From Polaribacter dokdonensis (GTDB lineage Bacteria; Bacteroidota; Bacteroidia; Flavobacteriales; Flavobacteriaceae), in assembly GCF_024362345.1 (NCBI RefSeq), contig NZ_CP101505.1, forward strand, positions 1,509,501-1,573,500: DNA of 64,000 bases, written 5' to 3'. Both the position numbers and the translations under genes were made by a program. The notes below the pieces were generated by a model that was given only the letters and a program-made list of their open reading frames with translations, was not told where the DNA came from and did no database searches. Below, piece after piece: positions 55,301 through 61,863 of this stretch (position 1 is its first letter; every line of letters starts with the position of its first letter).

Positions 55301-55624
55301 ATGAAATATGTAACCACTTTTATTACCTCCTTGATATTGTTTGTCTCTACTTCAAACAATTTAAACATCAATGAGGAAACCAATAGAAAAACAATAGAGC
55401 ATGCTGTTTTTGATGGTAATGAGGGTGATTTATTTTTCTTTACTGACGAAAATGATAGGGCTGTTACAATAAAAGATGATGATGCAATATTATTTAAAAA
55501 CTTCAATCATCAAGCAAATTATTATGTAGGGAGGAAATTTAACATTATCATTAAAAATAATGAATTGATAAACAATGTATGCGAATCAAAATCGATCACT
55601 CAAATCGAATTAAGTAAGAACTAA
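55301..55624 (+). CDS. Small exported protein, unknown function
   Basis: A 107-residue protein with a predicted signal peptide (hydrophobic TTFITSLILFVST, residues 5-17). The mature part contains DGNEGDLFFFTDENDRAVTI and other beta-prone segments. I do not recognise it. It starts 4 bases after the upstream lipoprotein stop, so the two are co-translated. Its stop overlaps the stop of the convergent quinone oxidoreductase gene. It is a genuine ORF by position and spacing but lacks an assigned family. Confidence 0.65.
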   Translation: MKYVTTFITSLILFVSTSNNLNINEETNRKTIEHAVFDGNEGDLFFFTDENDRAVTIKDDDAILFKNFNHQANYYVGRKFNIIIKNNELINNVCESKSITQIELSKN

Positions 55625-56601
55625 ATAGTCATATCTATTACAATTTTACCTTTGGTTTTTCTTTGCATCATGGCTTCTAAAGCTTTAGGAGCGTTTTCTA
55701 AAGAATATATTTCGTCAATATGAGGTTTCAATTTTCCTTGCCCAAACCAATTCAGCAACTGTTTAATATTTTCTAAGCTTTTTTTAGGTTCTCTTTGTGC
55801 AAATGCACCCCAAAAAACGCCTACAATACTTGCACCTTTTAACAAGGCTAAATTAGTCGGTATTTTAGGAATTTCTCCATTTGCAAAACCAATAACCAAG
55901 TGTCTTCCATTCCAAGCAATTGCTCTTAAAGCCAATTCAGAGAAATCACCACCAACAGGGTCATAAATAACATCCACTCCCTTACCGTTTGTTAATACTT
56001 TGGTTTTTTCTTTTAAATTTTCTTTGGTGTAATTAATAAGCTCGTCTGCTCCAAACTCTTTGCAAAGCTTTAATTTATCATCAGAACTGGCTGCTGCAAT
56101 TACCTTTGCTCCTATTAATTTAGCCAATTCTATGGCTGTAAGTCCTACTCCACCAGAAGCTCCTAATATTAAAATGGTTTCCCCTTTTTGTAAATTTGTT
56201 CTGTCTTTTAAGGCATGATAAGATGTACCATAAGCTAATAAAAATGTAGAAGCATTAACCATAGACATACCTACTGGTTTTGGAAAACAATCTTTAGCTT
56301 TTACAATTGCCATTTCTGCAAAACCACCAAAAGGAATAAACCCAACAACTTCATCTCCTACTTTTAAATGTTTTACATTTTCACCTACACTTTCTATAAC
56401 TCCAGCCACGTCACTTCCTGGTGAAAAAGGAAAATTCGGTTTAAATTGATATTTCCCCTGAATGATTAATGTATCAGGAAAATTAACACTACAGGCTTTA
56501 ACTGCCATTAAAACTTCATCTTTATTAGGTATAGGATTCTCAATTTCAGTAAATTCTAAAGAACTTGGTAATCCGAATTCATTACAAACTATTGCTTTCA
56601 T
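55621..56601 (-). CDS. Zinc-less quinone oxidoreductase-type MDR reductase
   Basis: A 326-residue medium-chain dehydrogenase/reductase. The NADPH-binding loop is LILGASGGVGLTAIELAK (about residues 145-162), the N-terminal GSDVAGVIESVG segment is typical, and there are no zinc ligands. The family includes NADPH:quinone reductases and acrylyl-CoA reductase-like enzymes. The start at 56601 (MKAIVCNEFG) is preferred over an upstream ATG at 56619. It is monocistronic and lies just downstream of the tRNA terminator. Confidence 0.9.
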   Translation of the reverse strand: MKAIVCNEFGLPSSLEFTEIENPIPNKDEVLMAVKACSVNFPDTLIIQGKYQFKPNFPFSPGSDVAGVIESVGENVKHLKVGDEVVGFIPFGGFAEMAIVKAKDCFPKPVGMSMVNASTFLLAYGTSYHALKDRTNLQKGETILILGASGGVGLTAIELAKLIGAKVIAAASSDDKLKLCKEFGADELINYTKENLKEKTKVLTNGKGVDVIYDPVGGDFSELALRAIAWNGRHLVIGFANGEIPKIPTNLALLKGASIVGVFWGAFAQREPKKSLENIKQLLNWFGQGKLKPHIDEIYSLENAPKALEAMMQRKTKGKIVIDMTI

Positions 56602-56642
56602 AAAACTAATTTCTACCAAGATAAACCAAAACTATAAGAAAT

Positions 56643-56671
56643 AAAAAAGCTTCTCAGAAGAGAAGCTTTTT
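56643..56671 (-). terminator. Terminator of tRNA-Leu
   Basis: AAAAGCTTCTC pairs with GAGAAGCTTTT (56645-56670) across a four-base AGAA loop. On the minus strand it is followed by T residues. It lies 4 bases beyond the tRNA 3' end. Confidence 0.9.
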
Positions 56672-56674
56672 AAG

Positions 56675-56756
56675 TACGAGCGGAGAGACTCGAACTCTCA
56701 CACCTTTCGGCACTAGATCCTAAGTCTAGCGTGTCTACCAATTCCACCACGCTCGC
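56675..56756 (-). tRNA. tRNA-Leu (anticodon UAG)
   Basis: On the minus strand an 82-base class II tRNA runs from GCGAGCG (acceptor 5' strand) to CGCTCGT plus discriminator A. The D-loop has GGTGGAATTGGTAGAC, the anticodon stem-loop is CTAGA-CTTAGGA-TCTAG with anticodon TAG, a long variable arm TGCCGAAAGGTG follows, and the T arm is GAGAGTTCGAGTCTCTC. The long variable arm and anticodon identify leucine (CUA codon, and CUN by wobble). CCA is not encoded. It has a clear promoter upstream and terminator downstream. Confidence 0.97.
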
Positions 56757-56767
56757 ATTTTGGTTTG

Positions 56768-56797
56768 CAAAGATAAACAAAGAACAGAAACTACAAA
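56768..56797 (-). promoter_or_regulatory. Promoter of tRNA-Leu
   Basis: The minus strand has TATCTTTG (56768-56775), a perfect TAnnTTTG, with TTTG (56794-56797) 18 bases upstream, close to the ideal spacing. It is the best complete promoter in the window and serves as an internal reference for the others. Confidence 0.8.
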
Positions 56798-56816
56798 GCG
56801 TTCATTATTATTTTTC

Positions 56817-56824
56817 TATTTTTG
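56817..56824 (+). promoter_or_regulatory. -7 promoter element of the M20 dipeptidase gene
   Basis: TATTTTTG matches TAnnTTTG exactly, 22 bases before the ATG at 56847. It lies in the divergent region shared with the tRNA promoter. Confidence 0.6.
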
Positions 56825-56846
56825 AAGTAGAATTTAAATTTTACAC

Positions 56847-58232
56847 ATGAATAGCATTAATACTTATATAAAAGAGCACAAACAACGATTTTTAGATGAG
56901 CTGTTAGAACTCTTAAAAATTCCTTCTGTAAGTGCAGATAAGGCTTTTGAAAAAGAAGTTTTATTAACTGCAGATTTTGTTATGGAAAGCTTAAAAAAAG
57001 CAGGTTGTGATAAAGTTGAATCTTGTGAAACTCCAGGTTATCCTATCATCTATGGAGAAAAAATTATTGACAAAAATTTACCTACAGTTTTGGTTTATGG
57101 ACATTATGATGTTCAACCAGCAGATCCAATAGAACTTTGGCACTCTCCTCCTTTCGAACCTGTAATTAAAACCACAGATATTCATCCTGAAGGAGCCATT
57201 TTTGCACGTGGTGCTTGTGATGATAAAGGTCAGATGTACATGCATGTTAAGGCATTAGAATACATGACTAATACAGGTAATTTACCTTGTAATGTAAAGT
57301 TTATGATTGAAGGTGAAGAAGAAGTAGGTTCTGAAAGTTTATCTTGGTTTGTGCCTAGAAATGTAGAAAAATTACAAAATGATGTTATTATAATTTCTGA
57401 TACAGGAATGATTGCCAATGATATTCCATCAATCACTACTGGTTTACGTGGTTTAAGTTATGTAGAAGTGGAAGTAACAGGGCCAAATAGAGATTTACAT
57501 TCTGGTTTATATGGAGGGGCAGTTGCAAATCCTATAAATATATTAACCAAAATGATTGCCTCGCTTCATGACGAAAACAATCATATTACTATACCAGGTT
57601 TTTATGATAATGTCGAAGAACTATCAAAAGAAGAGAGAGCAGAAATGGCTAAGGCTCCTTTTAATTTAGAAGCGTATAAAGATGCCATTAAAATAGGCGA
57701 TGTTTATGGTGAAGAAAGTTATTCTACCAACGAAAGAAACTCTATTAGACCTACTTTAGATGTAAATGGAATTTGGGGAGGTTACACAGGCGAAGGTGCC
57801 AAAACTGTCATTGCTTCTAAAGCATATGCCAAAATTTCTATGCGTTTGGTGCCAAACCAAGACTGGAAAGAAATTACAGATTTATTTGTAAAACATTTTG
57901 AGAGTATTGCTCCGAAGGCTGTTTCTGTTAAAGTTACTCCTCATCATGGAGGTCAAGGTTATGTAACTCCAATAGATAACATTGCTTATCAAGCAGCTAG
58001 TAAAGCATATGAAACAACTTTTGGAAAAACTCCAATACCACAAAGAAGTGGAGGAAGTATACCAATTGTTGCCTTATTTGAAGAATATTTAAAAAGTAAA
58101 ACCATATTAATGGGCTTTGGTTTAAATTCTGATGCAATACATTCTCCTAACGAACATTTTGGGGTTTGGAATTATTTAAAGGGAATTGAAACAATTCCTT
58201 ATTTTTATAAGTATTTTACAGATTTGAATTAA
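56847..58232 (+). CDS. M20/M25/M40 family dipeptidase
   Basis: A 461-residue cytosolic metallopeptidase. The metal-binding segments are YGHYDVQPADP (about residues 86-96), RGACDDKGQMY (about 119-129), and EGEEEVGSESL (about 153-163), with a dimerisation domain in the middle (about 200-350) and a C-terminal HSPNEHFG segment with the last metal His. It hydrolyses dipeptides, probably after peptide import. The length and all catalytic positions are normal for the family. Confidence 0.95.
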   Translation: MNSINTYIKEHKQRFLDELLELLKIPSVSADKAFEKEVLLTADFVMESLKKAGCDKVESCETPGYPIIYGEKIIDKNLPTVLVYGHYDVQPADPIELWHSPPFEPVIKTTDIHPEGAIFARGACDDKGQMYMHVKALEYMTNTGNLPCNVKFMIEGEEEVGSESLSWFVPRNVEKLQNDVIIISDTGMIANDIPSITTGLRGLSYVEVEVTGPNRDLHSGLYGGAVANPINILTKMIASLHDENNHITIPGFYDNVEELSKEERAEMAKAPFNLEAYKDAIKIGDVYGEESYSTNERNSIRPTLDVNGIWGGYTGEGAKTVIASKAYAKISMRLVPNQDWKEITDLFVKHFESIAPKAVSVKVTPHHGGQGYVTPIDNIAYQAASKAYETTFGKTPIPQRSGGSIPIVALFEEYLKSKTILMGFGLNSDAIHSPNEHFGVWNYLKGIETIPYFYKYFTDLN

Positions 58233-58269
58233 AAAAATATCATTAATTTTACATCGAAAATTAAGAAAC

Positions 58270-59463
58270 ATGAAGAAAACAATTACACAGATTTTATCAA
58301 TAACATTATTATTGAGCTGTATTTTTACTATTAACGCTCAAAATTCTAAAGATAAATATGATCATTGGGCCATAGATTTAGGTGCTGGTATACATACTGT
58401 AGGTGCTAGTTTAAGTCCAGGTTACAACCCTGCTTTATTTGGTCAAGGAAATTTAGGTATTAGATATATGTTTAATAATCGTTTCGGATTACGCCTAGAT
58501 TTAGGATACAGTAGCTTTCAAGACGAAGCAGATTTACCATTTAAATCTAACTACTACAGAGCTTCTTTAGAGGGAGTTGTAAATATGGGTGATGTTTTAA
58601 AATTTCATACTTGGACAGATCGTTTTAACCTTTTAATGCATGGTGGAGTTGGTGCTGCTTCGTTAAATATTACAGAACCAGCAGATAATGGAGGAGATTT
58701 AATGATGGCTTTAAATTTTGGAATTACGCCTCAATTTAGAATCAATAATAGAATGTCTGTATTTTTAGACTTTTCTTCTTTAGTTCATTTTTATCAAGAA
58801 GATAATTTTGATGGAGGTCCTAATTTAAGTCCAAGAGAATCTAACATTAGCTTATTCAATACTTCATTAGGTCTTAGTTTTGCTTTAGGTAAAAATAAGC
58901 AATTAGCAGATTCATATCATATGGAAGAAGTTGTAGTTAATGACGAATTAGAAGAAATTAAAACTAGATTAGCTGCTGCAGAAAAAGAAATTGAGGTTTT
59001 AAAAAACAAAGAAATTGCTGCTACACCTAACAAAGATCTAATCATGACTGAGTTAGATGAAAGATATGTAAGAAAAGATGAAGCAGATAAATATGCAAAT
59101 GTTGTAACTGGTTCTAATGTAGATTTCATAAGACAATTATTAAATAGTGGTTACATTAATGTTTATTTTGATGTAAACAAAAGTAGAATTCAAGATGGTT
59201 CTTTAAACTCTGTAAATTATTTAAAGCAGTTTATGTTAGATAATCCTACAGTAAATGCTGAATTAATTGGTTATGCAGATGAAACAGGTTCTGAAGATAG
59301 AAATAAAACATTATCTCAAAATAGAGCTAAAAGAGTATTTGATGTATTAGTTGCTGCAGGTATAAGCCCAGCTAGACTTTCTTATTATGGAGGAGGAGAA
59401 GACAAATCTGTAACAAAAGATGCAAGACAGTTTGCTAGAAAAGTTACTTTTAAACTTAAGTAA
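58270..59463 (+). CDS. OmpA family outer-membrane protein
   Basis: A 397-residue exported protein. After a signal peptide (residues 1-23, ending INAQ), an eight-stranded barrel-like region of about 190 residues follows, then a coiled-coil linker (EEIKTRLAAAEKEIEVLK, about 227-245), and a C-terminal OmpA peptidoglycan-binding domain (VYFDVNKSRIQ, LIGYADETG, NRAKRVFDVL, about 295-397). It tethers the outer membrane to peptidoglycan. It starts 37 bases after the dipeptidase and may be on the same transcript. A strong convergent terminator follows. Confidence 0.93.
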   Translation: MKKTITQILSITLLLSCIFTINAQNSKDKYDHWAIDLGAGIHTVGASLSPGYNPALFGQGNLGIRYMFNNRFGLRLDLGYSSFQDEADLPFKSNYYRASLEGVVNMGDVLKFHTWTDRFNLLMHGGVGAASLNITEPADNGGDLMMALNFGITPQFRINNRMSVFLDFSSLVHFYQEDNFDGGPNLSPRESNISLFNTSLGLSFALGKNKQLADSYHMEEVVVNDELEEIKTRLAAAEKEIEVLKNKEIAATPNKDLIMTELDERYVRKDEADKYANVVTGSNVDFIRQLLNSGYINVYFDVNKSRIQDGSLNSVNYLKQFMLDNPTVNAELIGYADETGSEDRNKTLSQNRAKRVFDVLVAAGISPARLSYYGGGEDKSVTKDARQFARKVTFKLK

Positions 59464-59477
59464 TAGTTTAAGAAATT

Positions 59478-59519
59478 AACTAAATAAGCAGCTACATTTT
59501 TGTAGCTGCTTATTTAGTT
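59478..59519. terminator. Strong bidirectional terminator between the OmpA and DUF2490 genes
   Basis: A perfect 18-bp stem, AACTAAATAAGCAGCTAC paired with GTAGCTGCTTATTTAGTT, closes a six-base loop. It overlaps the last two codons of the convergent DUF2490 gene. It serves both transcripts. Confidence 0.9.
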
Positions 59520-60170
59520 TAAAGAAATATACCAAGTGGCTCTAAACCAAATATCGTTTTTAGTACTTTTATTTATGAATTGGCTAAGCCTATAATCTAA
59601 ACCCAATTCTACCCTATTTTTCTTGGTCATTTGATATCCTAAATATGGGGTTAATCTTATTTGTAGATCATTAAAATTATACAAATATTCATTCGCAATT
59701 TTAATATAGAATTCTTTAAGATCTAACTGCTCTCCATTTAAGGCTTTTTGAAATCCTATTCTGTATCTAGTTCTAAATGTAGGACTAAATCCATCTTGAT
59801 AAAACTGTTCAAAAGCAAAACGATGCGCTAATTTATAAGTAAGTTGTTGTTGAATTATATTAAAATGCTGAAACGTTCTATGAATAGTTTCTTCATTCTT
59901 TAAACGTAACAAATACCCAAAATTAAATGATTTGTTTAAACCAGTTTTAAAGGATAAAATAGTAGACATATCTACTAAACTAAAGCTAATGTTTTTGTCA
60001 TCTTCATCTACTATAAACCTAGATTCAATAGTATTAATAGACTTTGTTTTATCTGAAATTTCTTTAGACAGCACTATTTTTGGTAACAAACCACTATTTA
60101 GTGTGTTTTGCGCAAAAATTGAAACGTGAGCAAATACAAAAAGTGAAAAAGTGAACTTTTTTAAAGTCAT
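59514..60170 (-). CDS. DUF2490 outer-membrane protein
   Basis: A 218-residue exported protein (signal peptide ending FAQ, about residue 21) with alternating aromatic and polar residues typical of outer-membrane beta strands, including RTRYRIGFQKAL and LGLDYRLSQF. The C-terminal half matches DUF2490. The function of DUF2490 is unknown; it is a small barrel protein. Its start overlaps the stop of the upstream gene as TAATG, so the two are translationally coupled. Confidence 0.85.
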   Translation of the reverse strand: MTLKKFTFSLFVFAHVSIFAQNTLNSGLLPKIVLSKEISDKTKSINTIESRFIVDEDDKNISFSLVDMSTILSFKTGLNKSFNFGYLLRLKNEETIHRTFQHFNIIQQQLTYKLAHRFAFEQFYQDGFSPTFRTRYRIGFQKALNGEQLDLKEFYIKIANEYLYNFNDLQIRLTPYLGYQMTKKNRVELGLDYRLSQFINKSTKNDIWFRATWYISLN

Positions 60171-60739
60171 TAAAATTCTAAGTTAATTGAATTTATGGCT
60201 CTAAATTCTAGCATTTTTAATATATCACCTTGCTCGTTCAATAAGATTTCATACAACTTGTAAGTATCTGTTTCTTTAGCCTTTACAATTATTTCATATG
60301 AAGTTTTTAGATCATTATTATCAGATTTATTTTTAATAAAATCTATTAAATATTGCTCTGTTCCTTTATATTGAATTTGAATTTTCTTAAACTTAAATTT
60401 CTTGAATTTTTCAGAAAGTTTATCACTAATATTATTTTGAACATCATTTGGCAACTCTTTAAATTTTACCTTTTTTTCAACATCTAAAATTTCGCCTTTC
60501 TCAGAAAATTCTAAACTGTATAGATACTTTAAATAACAAGTTTTAGCTTCATAGGTTTTACCCTCATTACTTTCTTCTACATACCATTTAATCTTCTTTT
60601 TAAATTTTAAATTATCAACAAAATTTAATGATATCTGTGGTATTTGCTCTCTGTCTACTCTATATTCCTTTTCGAACTTTTCTTGAGATAAAATGTTCAT
60701 TGAATAGCATAAAACAAAAAATAGAATGAATATTCTCAT
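60170..60739 (-). CDS. Exported protein, possible PepSY-like domain
   Basis: A 189-residue protein with a signal peptide (cleavage after ILSQ, about residue 19). The mature part has repeats of beta-strand then helix. One such unit, FSEKGEILDVEKKVKFKELP followed by a helix, resembles the PepSY_like (DUF2874) fold of Bacteroidota; the second half (YEILLNEQGDILKMLEF) repeats the pattern. It is coupled to the DUF2490 gene. The assignment is tentative and the function unknown. Confidence 0.55.
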   Translation of the reverse strand: MRIFILFFVLCYSMNILSQEKFEKEYRVDREQIPQISLNFVDNLKFKKKIKWYVEESNEGKTYEAKTCYLKYLYSLEFSEKGEILDVEKKVKFKELPNDVQNNISDKLSEKFKKFKFKKIQIQYKGTEQYLIDFIKNKSDNNDLKTSYEIIVKAKETDTYKLYEILLNEQGDILKMLEFRAINSINLEF

Positions 60740-60742
60740 ACA

Positions 60743-61375
60743 TTATTCCTTTAAGATATACGCCTTTTTTATGTAGTCTACTTTAGGGTATTTTTCTCTT
60801 AAAAAAACATTCCCAAACTTTGCAACAGAGTCTTGTTTGTAACCTAATTTATCTCCATAACCACCATAGAATTTTAATACATTTTCTTGGCCATCAATAA
60901 CTTTAGCAATTACTGGAAAACCAGTAACCCCAGAATAAGCTAGCTTATCTAATCTATAATTTTTCTTTAAATTAATAAAGATTTGATTAGACCTCGTTTC
61001 TACTCCACCTCTGGCAAATGCAATTGTCATAGAATCGTTTTTTTGTAAAACAGGCTCATCTTTTACACCTCTTTCTCCCCAAGCATTATTTATTAGAGTA
61101 TCATTATGAATACCAAATTGTGCCACAAAATTGGGTACAACTCTAAAAATGGAAACATCTTCATAATAGTTGTGGGTAATAAGTTGATACAATCTATCTA
61201 CACCTGCAGGAGACCATTCTCTAACAGCTTCAATATCAAAATTACCTTGAGTAGTTTCAAAACGAGCTTTAAAAGTTGCTGGTGCCTCTTTTTCTAACCA
61301 TTTTTCTTTAAATTTTTTAGTTGCACAAGATGCTAAGATTAGAACTGCAAACAGAGTAAACAATACCTTTTTCAT
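60743..61375 (-). CDS. Cyclophilin-type peptidyl-prolyl isomerase lipoprotein
   Basis: A 210-residue lipoprotein (lipobox LASC, about residue 17) with a cyclophilin fold. Family motifs are ETTQGNFDIEAVREWSP near the start, FRVVPNFVAQFG (about residues 77-88), and IAFARGGVETRSNQIFINL in parts (about 117-135). It catalyses proline isomerisation in the periplasm. A -7 element lies 24 bases upstream in the divergent region shared with blaI. Confidence 0.93.
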   Translation of the reverse strand: MKKVLFTLFAVLILASCATKKFKEKWLEKEAPATFKARFETTQGNFDIEAVREWSPAGVDRLYQLITHNYYEDVSIFRVVPNFVAQFGIHNDTLINNAWGERGVKDEPVLQKNDSMTIAFARGGVETRSNQIFINLKKNYRLDKLAYSGVTGFPVIAKVIDGQENVLKFYGGYGDKLGYKQDSVAKFGNVFLREKYPKVDYIKKAYILKE

Positions 61376-61398
61376 ATATAAGTTTTATATTTTTTAAA

Positions 61399-61406
61399 CA
61401 AATTTA
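61399..61406 (-). promoter_or_regulatory. -7 promoter element of the cyclophilin gene
   Basis: The minus strand reads TAAATTTG, a perfect TAnnTTTG match, 24 bases before the ATG. It is 27 bases from the nearest BlaI-like site, so it may lie outside direct repression. Confidence 0.6.
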
Positions 61407-61432
61407 GTAAAATAATAAAGAATCTTTTTTAA

Positions 61433-61477
61433 CTCTACGTTTGTAGAATTAAAAATTTTATTCTATGTTTGTAGAGT
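61433..61477 (+). promoter_or_regulatory. Two BlaI-like operators, each containing a -7 promoter element
   Basis: Site 1 has CTACGTTTGTAG (61435-61446) and site 2 has CTATGTTTGTAG (61463-61474), 28 bases apart. Each is a short dyad, CTAC-N4-GTAG or near it, like the TACA/TGTA dyads of BlaI/MecI operators. Each also contains a -7 element, TACGTTTG or TATGTTTG. The outer flanks ACTCTAC and GTAGAGT are mirror images. The arrangement suggests autoregulation of the BlaI-M56 operon. Confidence 0.7.
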
Positions 61478-61491
61478 AAAAATGATTTATC

Positions 61492-61863
61492 ATGCAATTA
61501 TCTAAGACAGAAGAGCAATTAATGCAATATTTATGGAAACGCAAAAAAGCATTTCTTAAAGAATTATTAGAAGATTTTCCTGAGCCTAAACCAGCAACAA
61601 CAACTGTAGCTACTTTATTAAAAAGAATAGCTGATAAAGGTTTTATAGATTATAAATTGTTTGGTAAATCAAGACAATATTATCCTTTGATTAAAAAAAC
61701 AGATTATTTCTCAAATCATGTAAATGGGTTAATTAAAAATTTCTTTAATGATTCTGCTAGTCAATTTGCTTCGTTTTTTACAAAAGAAACTAACTTATCT
61801 ACATCAGAATTAGAAGAATTGAAAAAAGTGATAGACAATCAAATTAAAAAACAACAAAAATGA
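61492..61863 (+). CDS. BlaI/MecI/CopY family repressor
   Basis: A 123-residue winged-helix repressor. The N-terminal DNA-binding half includes LSKTEEQLMQYLWKRKKAFLKELLEDFP and TTVATLLKRIADKGFI (about residues 36-51), the typical recognition helix, followed by FGKSRQYYPL of the wing. The C-terminal dimerisation region is normal. It overlaps the M56 protease start by four bases (ATGA), the usual BlaI-BlaR1 arrangement. It likely represses its own operon at the two dyads upstream. Confidence 0.94.
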   Translation: MQLSKTEEQLMQYLWKRKKAFLKELLEDFPEPKPATTTVATLLKRIADKGFIDYKLFGKSRQYYPLIKKTDYFSNHVNGLIKNFFNDSASQFASFFTKETNLSTSELEELKKVIDNQIKKQQK

